A DNA stretch of 64,000 nt from Corallococcus sp. EGB (GTDB taxonomy: Bacteria; Myxococcota; Myxococcia; Myxococcales; Myxococcaceae). Positions 17,129 to 25,644 of the stretch are shown one piece after another; position 1 is the first letter of the stretch, and the number at the start of each line of letters is the position of its first letter. The notes under the pieces are model-generated. The model saw nothing but the letters and a program-made list of their open reading frames with translations, did not search any database and was not told the DNA's origin. The stretch is from positions 6,297,356 through 6,361,355 of the forward strand of contig NZ_CP079946.1 of NCBI RefSeq assembly GCF_019968905.1, written 5' to 3'. The position numbers were made by a program, and so were the translations under genes.

Positions 17129-18700
17129 TCACGCGCCCTGGCGCAACGTGGCCGGCTGGAGGGGCAGCGACCCCACGGCCTCCGCGTCCTCCGGGCCCCG
17201 GGCGGAGTGCTGCATGCGCTGGATGCCGTTGCGATCCAACACCAGGCGCACCAGCTGCGCGGACTCGTGGCGAACACCGTCCTCCATGACGGTGAAGCGG
17301 AACACCAGGTCCACCGGGTAGCGCTTCGCGCCGCGGATGTGGCCCACGGAGAAGTCCCCCAGGTCCACGTACTCCAGCGCGAACTCGGGCTCGTCCATGT
17401 CGCGCAGGAAGCGCCCCACGTTGAGCCGCAGGATGTCCGTCACGCCGGTGAGGCCGCGCTCGGAGCGGGGCAACAGGCGCGCGTCCAGCACGATGCGCTT
17501 CTGGTAGCGGATCACCGCTTCGGACAGCTCGCCCTGGGACACGGTGAGGAAGTCGTCCTGCAGCCGCAAGGACGACACCGCCTTGGGCACCTTCACCGCC
17601 GCGCCGTAGTCCACGCGCTCCTCGCACGTGCCGATGGCGCGCGCCGTGACGGGGTCCACCAGGTCCGTGGTGCGGTCGTACAGGTGCGTGGCGGCCACGC
17701 GGCTGAACATGCGCCGCAGCCCTTCCTTGATGCGGTCCTTCATCATGTAGCCGACCACGGCGATCAGGAAGAAGTTGAGGCTCACCTGCGTGAAGCGGAC
17801 CTGCGCCCAGAGCGCCACCGACGTGGCGAACGCCATGGCCACGCCCGCCGCGATGGCGAACAGCACCTCCTCCCAGCCCTGCCGCCCCGAACGCCGTCGC
17901 GAGGACAGGAAGAGCACGTTCATGCAGAACTTCTTCAGGAAGCCCAGCCGCTGCATGTACTCCTCGTTGTCCCCCGTGGGGCTCAACACGGAGCGCAGCC
18001 GGTGCTCCTTGCGGTAGGACTCCTCGCGCAGCACCGCCTCCATCAGCCCCTTGCGCAGGGCCAGCCACGGCCCCGAGCGCGGCAGCGAGTCCATGTCCGC
18101 CACCGCGCGGCGGAAGAACTGCTCCACCAGCAGGCTCACGTACTCGTCCACCAGCCGCAGCGACGCGCGCGTCTTCTCCTGGAGCTTCGCCTCGCCGGTG
18201 GCGCGCAGCCACGCGCGGAAGCGCTCCAGCACCGCGGGCACGGAGTCCCCCGCCGAGCGCACCACCGACTCCAGATCCGCGCGGCCCGCATCACCCGCCT
18301 TGGCTTCACAGCGCGTCTCCACCGTGGTGGCGAACCGGCGCAGCGCGCCCCGCAGCACGCACGAGAAGAGCTTCGCCTGGTAGACGACGTCCGCCTCCGG
18401 CGCCACGCCCGTGCGCTGCCACGCCTCCAGCTTCACCAGCGGAGACCCCTCCGAGGACAGGAGCTCCCCCAGCCCCATCACCGGCGTCTTGAAGCGCACG
18501 TAGTTGTGGATGTCCGCGTAGAAGTCCGCGCGCGGGTACGTCTCCGCGTCGATGTTCAGGCTCGACGGCAGGAAGAGGTACGCCTCCACCAGGTAGCGCG
18601 TCTCGTCCGCGCCCGTGGGCTGGTACTCGAGCTTGATTTCGAACTGCTTGCGGTCGTGGACGTCAAACCGGCTGTGGAGCGCTTCGGGGGCCTGGGACAC
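17129..18700 (-). CDS. Predicted inner-membrane protein, unknown function
   Basis: 523 residues from GTG 18700. A long soluble N-terminal half has mixed alpha/beta character (FEIKLEYQPTGADETRYLVEAYLF). Two hydrophobic helices lie near residues 280-305 and 310-327. A soluble C-terminal domain is rich in beta strands (VLDARLLPRSERGLTGVTDILRLNV). Neither half carries a catalytic motif I recognise. Homologues with this layout occur widely among myxobacteria as uncharacterised proteins (recollection of type, not a search). It precedes the HAD gene on the same strand. Confidence 0.75.
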   Translation of the reverse strand: MSQAPEALHSRFDVHDRKQFEIKLEYQPTGADETRYLVEAYLFLPSSLNIDAETYPRADFYADIHNYVRFKTPVMGLGELLSSEGSPLVKLEAWQRTGVAPEADVVYQAKLFSCVLRGALRRFATTVETRCEAKAGDAGRADLESVVRSAGDSVPAVLERFRAWLRATGEAKLQEKTRASLRLVDEYVSLLVEQFFRRAVADMDSLPRSGPWLALRKGLMEAVLREESYRKEHRLRSVLSPTGDNEEYMQRLGFLKKFCMNVLFLSSRRRSGRQGWEEVLFAIAAGVAMAFATSVALWAQVRFTQVSLNFFLIAVVGYMMKDRIKEGLRRMFSRVAATHLYDRTTDLVDPVTARAIGTCEERVDYGAAVKVPKAVSSLRLQDDFLTVSQGELSEAVIRYQKRIVLDARLLPRSERGLTGVTDILRLNVGRFLRDMDEPEFALEYVDLGDFSVGHIRGAKRYPVDLVFRFTVMEDGVRHESAQLVRLVLDRNGIQRMQHSARGPEDAEAVGSLPLQPATLRQGA

Positions 18701-18801
18701 GGACAGCAGTCTATGTCACAGGTCTGTCACACGGGAGCGCCCAAGACTCCGGGACGACGGAGCGTCCGGGCCGACACACCCGGACCGCTCCCCTGGGGGC
18801 A

Positions 18802-20274
18802 TCAACCGTTGGTGCCCGTACGAGACGACGCGCCCTGCACGACGCCCGGGACGACGTCGCCCACCGGCAGGGGGGCCGCCGTCTTCGGCTGGGGCTTCGC
18901 GTTCCACACCCGGGACGCCAGCACCAGGCCCATGACGGCCAGGGGCAGCATGGCCAGGGGCCAGGGCTTCCAGTTGGCCGGGTCCTTCATGGCGTCGCCG
19001 GTGGGGAGGATCTTCCCGTAGACGAGCGCGTGGACGGCCGTGCCCGCGTACACCGCGCCGTCGATGATGCCCACCACGATGCCCGCGTTCTTCTTGCCGC
19101 CGAAGTCCATGGTGGCCGTGCCGGACAGCATGCCGTGCACGCCGATGACGCACAGGGACATGAACACCACGGACCAGCCAGCGCCCGCCGTACCCAGCAG
19201 GAACACCGCGCCGACCGCGCCCACCAGCAGGCCCGCGTAGAGGACCGCGGACACGGGGCCGCGGCGCGAGTCGAAGATGCGGTCGCTGATGACGCCCGCG
19301 AACATGCCGCCCAGGATGCCGGCGACGCACGACAGCATGCCCCAGTTGGAGGCCACGAAGCCGCCGCCCTCCCCCACCGCCTTGGCGTACTTGGGGAACC
19401 ACTGCATCACCGCGTTGCGCAGGAAGCCGCTGCAGAACTCCACGCCCAGGATGATGAGGATGACGCGGTTGCTCAGCATCTTGGCGAAGAGCTGCGGCAC
19501 GCCGAGCGCCGGGCCCGTCTCCCCGCTGGACGCGTCCGCCACGTCGAAGTCCGGGTGGCCCGTCTGGGACGGCGTGTCGCGGATGACGAACGCGTCCAGG
19601 ACGAGGAAGCCCACGAGCAGCGCCGCGGGCACGAAGAACACCCACCACACCGGCGCCGCGTCCGCGATGAAGCGGCACCAGTCGAACGCGAAGTACAGGC
19701 CCAGCGAGATGAGGATGCCGAACACGCCGCCCAGCTGGCCGCGCTCGCGCACGTGGAACCACGACGCGTTCACCTTGACGATGGAGACCGCGCCGAAGCT
19801 CTGGAAGTACATGTTCACGCTGTAGAGGACCGACAGCCACACCACCACGCCGCCCGGCGGGTCCCAGCCGTTCTTCAGCACCGCGTACACCAGGCCGCCC
19901 ATGGCGATGTTCGCCGCCGCGCTGCCGCCCGCGGACAAGAGGATGGTGAAGCGGCCGCCCAGCTTGTCCGTCAGCGGGCCATTGAGCAGGAAGGCCACGC
20001 CGTAGGTCAGCGTGCCCCAGAAGAAGATGTTGGCGAAGTCCGCGTTGGACGTCTGGGCCCCCATGGCGCTCGTCGCCACGTTGAGGTTGTAGCGCCCCAT
20101 GTAGAGGAACGCGTACGTGAGGCCCAGCGGGAACCAGTTGAAGAAGCGGCGGCGGAGGAACGCATCGCTGTGCCCCAGCTCCACCTTCGGAAGCCGTGAG
20201 AGCACCAGGCCAATGGCCCCGAGCAGGATGACGATGGGAAGCAGCTGGGCCAGCCACGGGGGCAGGAACGACAT
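18802..20274 (-). CDS. MFS transporter, organophosphate:phosphate antiporter type
   Basis: 490 residues from ATG 20274, with CGAGG about ten bases upstream; the longer frame upstream adds a non-hydrophobic Arg-containing lead. About twelve membrane helices. The first loop pattern YMGRYNLNVA and the loop LNGPLTDKLGGR are characteristic of the GlpT/UhpT/PgtP group, which exchanges glycerol-3-phosphate or hexose phosphate for inorganic phosphate. An extra N-terminal hydrophobic segment (LAQLLPIVILLGAIGLVL) precedes the usual fold. Actual substrate cannot be assigned. No neighbouring phosphate-sensing genes; a Nudix gene lies 87 bases upstream on the same strand. Confidence 0.88.
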   Translation of the reverse strand: MSFLPPWLAQLLPIVILLGAIGLVLSRLPKVELGHSDAFLRRRFFNWFPLGLTYAFLYMGRYNLNVATSAMGAQTSNADFANIFFWGTLTYGVAFLLNGPLTDKLGGRFTILLSAGGSAAANIAMGGLVYAVLKNGWDPPGGVVVWLSVLYSVNMYFQSFGAVSIVKVNASWFHVRERGQLGGVFGILISLGLYFAFDWCRFIADAAPVWWVFFVPAALLVGFLVLDAFVIRDTPSQTGHPDFDVADASSGETGPALGVPQLFAKMLSNRVILIILGVEFCSGFLRNAVMQWFPKYAKAVGEGGGFVASNWGMLSCVAGILGGMFAGVISDRIFDSRRGPVSAVLYAGLLVGAVGAVFLLGTAGAGWSVVFMSLCVIGVHGMLSGTATMDFGGKKNAGIVVGIIDGAVYAGTAVHALVYGKILPTGDAMKDPANWKPWPLAMLPLAVMGLVLASRVWNAKPQPKTAAPLPVGDVVPGVVQGASSRTGTNG

Positions 20275-20361
20275 GCGACGAACCTCGCCTGCGTAAGAAG
20301 GAAGCGGAACGGGGCCGCACCCTACCCCGTCCGTCCTCACCCCGGAAACTCCCAGCGGACT

Positions 20362-21042
20362 TCAGGAGAGCCGGGCGAGCAGCCGCGTGAGGGACACCTC
20401 CGTCTTCGCGTCCGCGATGTCACCCTTCCGGCACGCATCCAACACCGACTGCAGCGGACGCCACTGCAGGTGGGCGCCCTCCTCCAACGGAGAGCCGTCT
20501 CCCTCCACCTCGCCCTGCGCCACGCCGGTGACATCCACCGCGGCCGGGAAGACCTTCTCCGACAGGATGCCCGGCGCGAGGAAGAACGCGCCGCCCAACA
20601 GCTGGATGTCCTCGGGCCGCACCGTGTAGCCCGCCTCCTCCTTCACCTCCTCCGCCGCGCGGCGGCGCAGCCCGTCCTCGCCCTTGTCGGACGGCTCCAG
20701 CAGGCCCGCGACGATCTCCTCCACGCGCAGGTAGCTCACCGTGTCGGGCACGGTCATGGACGCGGTCTGCTCGCGGCGGAAGTACGCCGCGGGGCGCAGG
20801 TTCATGCGAGTCAGGACTTCCAGGTTTCCATCCGACGCGCGGCGATAGATGAGCACCGACACCGCGTCCAACCGGGGACGGTCCACCACATCCACCCGGT
20901 ACACGGGAGAGGAGGAACCATCCGCGCGCCGGTTGCGGCAGCGCAGCCGGCGCACCCGGAGGAAGCCCTCGTCGCAACGCGCCGTGGCGGAGAAATCCTC
21001 GATGATCTCGATGTCAGTCACATTGGAACTGCTGGGACGCAT
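20362..21042 (-). CDS. Nudix hydrolase (ADP-sugar pyrophosphatase-like)
   Basis: 226 residues from ATG 21042, preceded by AGGAGA at about 12 bases. The Nudix box is present with the core EEVKEEAGY after GLRRRAA, and the preceding loop is extended (GLLEPSDKGEDG), as in ADP-ribose/ADP-sugar pyrophosphatases that hold the Gly slightly apart. Nudix enzymes hydrolyse nucleoside diphosphates linked to another group, using Mg. A beta-rich N-terminal domain of about 55 residues (FLRVRRLRCRNRRADG) resembles the dimerisation part of the NudF group. Divergent from the nucleotidase operon. Substrate not certain. Confidence 0.88.
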   Translation of the reverse strand: MRPSSSNVTDIEIIEDFSATARCDEGFLRVRRLRCRNRRADGSSSPVYRVDVVDRPRLDAVSVLIYRRASDGNLEVLTRMNLRPAAYFRREQTASMTVPDTVSYLRVEEIVAGLLEPSDKGEDGLRRRAAEEVKEEAGYTVRPEDIQLLGGAFFLAPGILSEKVFPAAVDVTGVAQGEVEGDGSPLEEGAHLQWRPLQSVLDACRKGDIADAKTEVSLTRLLARLS

Positions 21043-21172
21043 GTCTGCCTGCTCTCCTGATGCCCTGGTAGGTGGAGGTGCCACGGTGGCGTTGCTTGCC
21101 CGTGCACCCTTGATCTCGTAGGTTGCGCCGTCCTCAAGTCGTCACTCCCCACGAATCACGGATCCCCCACGA

Positions 21173-23569
21173 ATGTGTCGCGCACTGCTCGGCCTCTTCT
21201 GCGCCTGCGCCCTGGCCCTCGCCTCGTGCATGCCTGTGCTGGAAGGCCAGGATTACCACCTCGAGGGTCAGGAGGTGCGGCTTACCCTGCTACACACCTC
21301 TGACATCCACTCGCGCCTCATCCCGTACGACTTCACGCCGCTGAAGACGGACCAGGACCTGCAGCTCATCCCGGAAGCCGGCCCCTTCGGTGGCGCCACG
21401 CGCATCGCGTCCATCCTCAAGCGGGAGCGCAAGAAGGGCGACCGCATCCTGCACCTGGACTCGGGTGACTGCTTCCAGGGCGCGCCCATCTTCAACGTGA
21501 ACACGGGCGAGGCGGAGTTCCGCTTCCTCTCCGAGCAGCACCTGGACGCCGCCGTGGTGGGCAACCACGAGTTCGACGCCGGCGCGCTCAACTTCACCCG
21601 GAAGGCGCGCGACTTCGCCAACTTCCCGCTCCTGGCCGCCAACTACTACTGGGACGACCCGAAGACGACGGGCACCAACGGCACCGCCATGGTGACCAAC
21701 CCCTACACCATCAAGACGGTGAAGGGCCTGCGGGTGGGCGTCATCGGCATGGCGAACATCTCGTCGCTCAACTCCATCGTGGAGGGCGGCAACAGCCTGC
21801 AGGTGACGCCGCTGGAGCAGAACGAGGCCGCGCGCGCCTACGTGGAGCTCCTGCGCCCGGTGACGGACCTGATTGTCATCGTCAGCCACCTGGGCCTCAC
21901 CGAGGACCAGGATCTGATCCAGGGCTACGAGGCCTATTATGAGTACGGCCGCGCGAAGCCCTTCATCGAGCGCCAGCACGACGCGTGGAAGGTGCTGGAG
22001 TGGTTTGGTCCCGAAGGCAACGACAAGTCGGTGGTGCGCGTGCACATCGCGGGCGTCCGCGGCATGGACGTGGTGCTGGGCGGCCACCTGCACGTGGTGC
22101 TCAACCCGCCGCAGCTCGTCACGGACCCCAGCGGCCGCAAGGTCGTGCTGTCGCACTCGGGCGCGTTCGCCAAGTACGTGGGCCGCCTGGAGCTGGTCGT
22201 GAAGATGCCGCAGCACCTGGGCGAGGGCGAGGGCGCCGAGGTCATCAGCCAGGACTACCACGCGTTCCCGGTGGACGGCCTCTGGTGCAACGAGGCGATG
22301 CGCACGTTGCGCTTCGGGAACGGCATCTTCTGGGACCCGGGCGCGTTCATCAACGCGCCCGGCGTGCGCGAGGCCATCGCCGAGTGCGGCCGCCAGGAGG
22401 ACGCGCAGACCACGGACCTGCTCATCCCGTACCTGCTGGGCATGGACGTGAAGCTGCAGCTCACGTCCATCTTCTCCTACGCGCCGACGGACGTGCAGCG
22501 CCGCAACAACTCCAACGGCGGTGACTCGCCGCTGGGCAACATCGCCGCGGACTCCATGCGCAAGCGCAACCGCGTGGAGGCGGAGATGGCGCTCACCAAC
22601 AGCCTGGGCATCCGCGACAACCTCTACGCGGGCGTCGTGACGCAGGAGGCGATGTTCAACGTGTTCCCGTTCGAGAACACCATCAACATCATGTACCTGT
22701 CCGGCGTGGAGATGCAGGAGATGTTCGACTTCGTCACCGAGCGCTCCTCGGAGCGCGGGTGCGTGAGCCAGGCTCAGATCTCCGGCGCGCGCTTCACCAT
22801 GGACTGCGCCCAGGTGCAGCTCAACGACCTGCGCATCGCGTGCACCCCGGCCACCGTGCAGAAGGACTGCCCCCAGGAGAACCGCGAGGGCCACGCGCCC
22901 TGGCAGTGCCTGGAGGACACCAGCGGTTCGCGCTGCTGGGCGCACCCGGGCGTCGACATCCAGATCAACGGCAAGCCGCTGGACACCAACGGCACCTACA
23001 AGATCGCGGTGAACGACTACATCGCCAAGGGCGGCTCCGGCTTCACGGTGCTCAAGCGCAACACCACGCGCATCGAGACGGGCATCAGCCTGCGCGACTC
23101 GCTCATCGGCTACATGCAGGGCTTCTGCACCTGCGACGACATGCTCAACGGCCGGGAGACGTCCAGCAACGGCACGCGCTGCGGGTCGCTGGTCAATGGC
23201 AAGTGGACGGTGGATGAGAAGACGCTGAACTCCTGCAAGGTGTCCAAGGCCTTCGAGGACGCGCTCAACAACAAGGTGGGCAGCTGCTCCTGCCTGGAGC
23301 TGCTCAACGTGCCCGCGGACGCCGCGAAGCAGCAGCAGGCCATGGCCCGGTGCGGTCTGCCGGACACGACGAAGGAAGCGGCCCTGGCGCAGTGCGCGCT
23401 GCCGCAGGGTCCCTACACCGGCCGCTGCACATGCCGGGACCTGCTCACGGGGGGCAACCCCACGTGCGGTACGGTGACGAGTCAGCTGCGGACGTTCTGT
23501 GAGAAGCCCACAGCCATGCCCATCGCGAACGCCATCGAGGATGGCCGCATCGGGCGGAGGGTGAAGTGA
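21173..23569 (+). CDS. Lipoprotein metallophosphoesterase / 5'-nucleotidase with Cys-rich C-terminal extension
   Basis: 798 residues. A lipobox ends at Cys19 (ALASC). The metallophosphatase domain has HTSDIH, LDSGDCFQGAP, GNHEFDAG, VSHLG and GGHLH, the di-metal motifs of UshA-type enzymes that release phosphate from nucleotides or related esters outside the cytoplasm. The 5'-nucleotidase C-terminal domain follows (NIAADSMRKRN, FPFENTINIMYLSGVEMQEM). Beyond it, the last 130 residues form a Cys-rich tail with spaced CTCDDML, CSCLELL and CTCRDLL units, not a normal part of the family. The ATG has no clear ribosome site. First gene of an operon with a lipoprotein and an outer-membrane barrel. Confidence 0.9.
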   Translation: MCRALLGLFCACALALASCMPVLEGQDYHLEGQEVRLTLLHTSDIHSRLIPYDFTPLKTDQDLQLIPEAGPFGGATRIASILKRERKKGDRILHLDSGDCFQGAPIFNVNTGEAEFRFLSEQHLDAAVVGNHEFDAGALNFTRKARDFANFPLLAANYYWDDPKTTGTNGTAMVTNPYTIKTVKGLRVGVIGMANISSLNSIVEGGNSLQVTPLEQNEAARAYVELLRPVTDLIVIVSHLGLTEDQDLIQGYEAYYEYGRAKPFIERQHDAWKVLEWFGPEGNDKSVVRVHIAGVRGMDVVLGGHLHVVLNPPQLVTDPSGRKVVLSHSGAFAKYVGRLELVVKMPQHLGEGEGAEVISQDYHAFPVDGLWCNEAMRTLRFGNGIFWDPGAFINAPGVREAIAECGRQEDAQTTDLLIPYLLGMDVKLQLTSIFSYAPTDVQRRNNSNGGDSPLGNIAADSMRKRNRVEAEMALTNSLGIRDNLYAGVVTQEAMFNVFPFENTINIMYLSGVEMQEMFDFVTERSSERGCVSQAQISGARFTMDCAQVQLNDLRIACTPATVQKDCPQENREGHAPWQCLEDTSGSRCWAHPGVDIQINGKPLDTNGTYKIAVNDYIAKGGSGFTVLKRNTTRIETGISLRDSLIGYMQGFCTCDDMLNGRETSSNGTRCGSLVNGKWTVDEKTLNSCKVSKAFEDALNNKVGSCSCLELLNVPADAAKQQQAMARCGLPDTTKEAALAQCALPQGPYTGRCTCRDLLTGGNPTCGTVTSQLRTFCEKPTAMPIANAIEDGRIGRRVK

Positions 23570-25551
23570 TGAAGCGACTCTTCCTGCTGTCCACGCTGGC
23601 CCTGGCGGCCGGCTGTTACACGAAGGAGTCCGAGACCCCCATCGGCGTCACGTCGTTCCGCGTGGAGGTGACCGGTATCACCACCGGCGACTCCAACGCG
23701 GCGTTGCTGCCGGTGGTGAACGCGTGCGCCGCGAAGTACGGCAACAACCAGGACGCGGTGCCGCCCGAGATCCGCGGCACGGCGGAGTGCCTCTACACCC
23801 TGCCCCGCACGAACGTGGACATCAACCTGTCCATCACCGCGATCGACGGCACCGGCGGGGAGATGACCTCCTTCAACGGGCCGGTGTCCTTCCGGGTCAT
23901 CCCGGGAGACCTCACCGGTGACTACAGCAAGCGCTGGACGCAGCTGACCAACGGCAAGGGCACGGGCAGCGTGCGCGTGGCCCACCTGTATGGTGAGACG
24001 CACGTCTGGGTGCAGGACCAGGACCTGAAGCTGGACTACGCGGACGGCGGCGTGGTGGGCGACCTGTCCCAGCTGCCCCAGGAGCCGGCCACGCGCAGCT
24101 ACGCGACGGGCCTGTCCCCGGGCATCCGGTTCGAGGAGCCCACCATCGCGAGCATCAACCTGCCGGAGGGCGGCTCGGAGACGAGCGTCTTCATCAAGCA
24201 GTTCATGCGCGTGGGCCGCAACCCGGAGGCCGGCGAGCCGCTGACGCAGAACTGCGACCCGTCCGACCCCAACAACGGCAAGCAGATGATGCTGCTGGTG
24301 ACGGGCACGGACTCCAGCGGCTTCTACGTCACGGACATGACGGCCTGCCGCGTGCCGGAGCGGAGCGTCGCCGGCGCGAACATCCAGACGCCGGAGCCGG
24401 ACGGCTTCAACCCGGGCCGCTTCAACAGCATCTACATCTATAACTACTCCTTCCCGGAGGGCCTGGACTCCGGCGACCTGCTCTGGACGCTGTCCGGCAC
24501 GGTGGCGGAGTTCACCAACACCACGCAGATGAGCTTCCCCGCATGGACGGTGCGGGAGAACGTGCGCCTGCTGCCGCAGGACCAGTGGAACAAGTACCTG
24601 GACCAGGTGCCGCCCGTGGAGATCAACGGCCGGCTGTGCGGCTTCAGCGCCTCGCCCTACCTGGACGACATCCTGTGCGGCTACAGCTACAAGAACTACA
24701 AGATGGAGAGCCTGGAGTCTTCGCTGGTGAAGCTGCGCCGGGTGAGGTTCCCCAAGGTGTTCCGCAACTGCGACGCCAACGGCAACAACGACATGCCCAT
24801 GTTCTGCCCGGTGGGCAGCGGCGCGTCCCGCAGCTGGCAGAACTGCTTCGAGGAGCCGCCGGATGATCCGGACCTGCCGGAGCGCAAGTGCGTCATCGAC
24901 TGCACGCTGGGCATTGGCGAGTACGCCGGCACCATCTGCGCGGAGAAGACGACGTACACGAACTTCGGTCAGTTCGTCGTGGAGATGAACCCCGTGGGCC
25001 CCGCCTCCCTGGGCATGGACGAGTCCGTCGCGGACCGCATCATGAACGTCAAGGTGGGCACCACCTCCGTGCGTCCCAGCAAGACGCTGCCCCAGGGCTA
25101 CCGGTTGAACGTCATCTGTGATCAGCCGGTGCGCGCTCGCTTCGGCCCGGTCAGCGTGACGGCGGACCAGACGGGCACGCTCATCCCGGCGAACAGCCGC
25201 TACGAGTACACGCTGCAGGGCTCCGAGGTGACGGTCGCGCTGGTGCGCGACGCCGCCGCCACGGCCGACGCCACCTGCAAGGTGGCGCCGGACACGCGCT
25301 CGCGCATCAGCCTGCAGATCAAGGACGCGGTGCCGGACCTCAACCCGGACTGCAAAGAGAACGACACCGACGCGGCGAAGGCGCTCCAGTGCAGGCAGCT
25401 GCGGGCGGCCACCTTCGACGTCGTCGGTCACCTGAAGCACGTGGGTCCGGCGCGTCCGCGCTGGAACGTCCTGCCGCGAGACCAGGACGACCTCTGCTGC
25501 TACCCCGGGCCCGGGATGGAGTGCCCGAAGCCCATCAAGCCGTGCCCGTAG
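23569..25551 (+). CDS. Large lipoprotein of unknown function
   Basis: 660 residues from ATG 23569, which overlaps the previous stop as TGATG and has GGAGG eight bases upstream; GTG 23566 is an alternative. The signal peptide ends in LAAGC, with lipid-bearing Cys16. The mature protein is beta-rich with about 20 Cys residues (for example CDPSDPNNG, CGFSASPYLDDILCGYSYKNY, CVIDCTLGIGEYAGTIC) and no recognised enzyme motif. It ends CCYPGPGMECPKPIKPCP. Tight coupling to the nucleotidase lipoprotein suggests both act together at the outer membrane. Unknown family. Confidence 0.85.
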   Translation: MKRLFLLSTLALAAGCYTKESETPIGVTSFRVEVTGITTGDSNAALLPVVNACAAKYGNNQDAVPPEIRGTAECLYTLPRTNVDINLSITAIDGTGGEMTSFNGPVSFRVIPGDLTGDYSKRWTQLTNGKGTGSVRVAHLYGETHVWVQDQDLKLDYADGGVVGDLSQLPQEPATRSYATGLSPGIRFEEPTIASINLPEGGSETSVFIKQFMRVGRNPEAGEPLTQNCDPSDPNNGKQMMLLVTGTDSSGFYVTDMTACRVPERSVAGANIQTPEPDGFNPGRFNSIYIYNYSFPEGLDSGDLLWTLSGTVAEFTNTTQMSFPAWTVRENVRLLPQDQWNKYLDQVPPVEINGRLCGFSASPYLDDILCGYSYKNYKMESLESSLVKLRRVRFPKVFRNCDANGNNDMPMFCPVGSGASRSWQNCFEEPPDDPDLPERKCVIDCTLGIGEYAGTICAEKTTYTNFGQFVVEMNPVGPASLGMDESVADRIMNVKVGTTSVRPSKTLPQGYRLNVICDQPVRARFGPVSVTADQTGTLIPANSRYEYTLQGSEVTVALVRDAAATADATCKVAPDTRSRISLQIKDAVPDLNPDCKENDTDAAKALQCRQLRAATFDVVGHLKHVGPARPRWNVLPRDQDDLCCYPGPGMECPKPIKPCP

Positions 25552-25578
25552 TCATCCACCTTTGACCAGTCGCATTGC

Positions 25579-25603
25579 GCGCCCCGGCTCACCGCCGGGG
25601 CGC
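25579..25603 (+). other. Intercistronic stem-loop 1
   Basis: A perfect 10-bp GC stem (25579-25588 with 25594-25603) and a 5-base loop lie 28 bases after the lipoprotein stop. There is no T tract, so it is probably not a full terminator; it may reduce read-through or stabilise the upstream mRNA. Confidence 0.6.
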
Positions 25604-25610
25604 AGGGAGG

Positions 25611-25631
25611 AGCGGTCTCCCCCGGACCGCT
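25611..25631 (+). other. Intercistronic stem-loop 2, next to the ribosome site
   Basis: A 7-bp stem (25611-25617 with 25625-25631) and a 7-base loop end four bases before the GGAGGG of the barrel gene, so folding could affect ribosome access. Confidence 0.5.
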
Positions 25632-25644
25632 TCCTGGAGGGACA

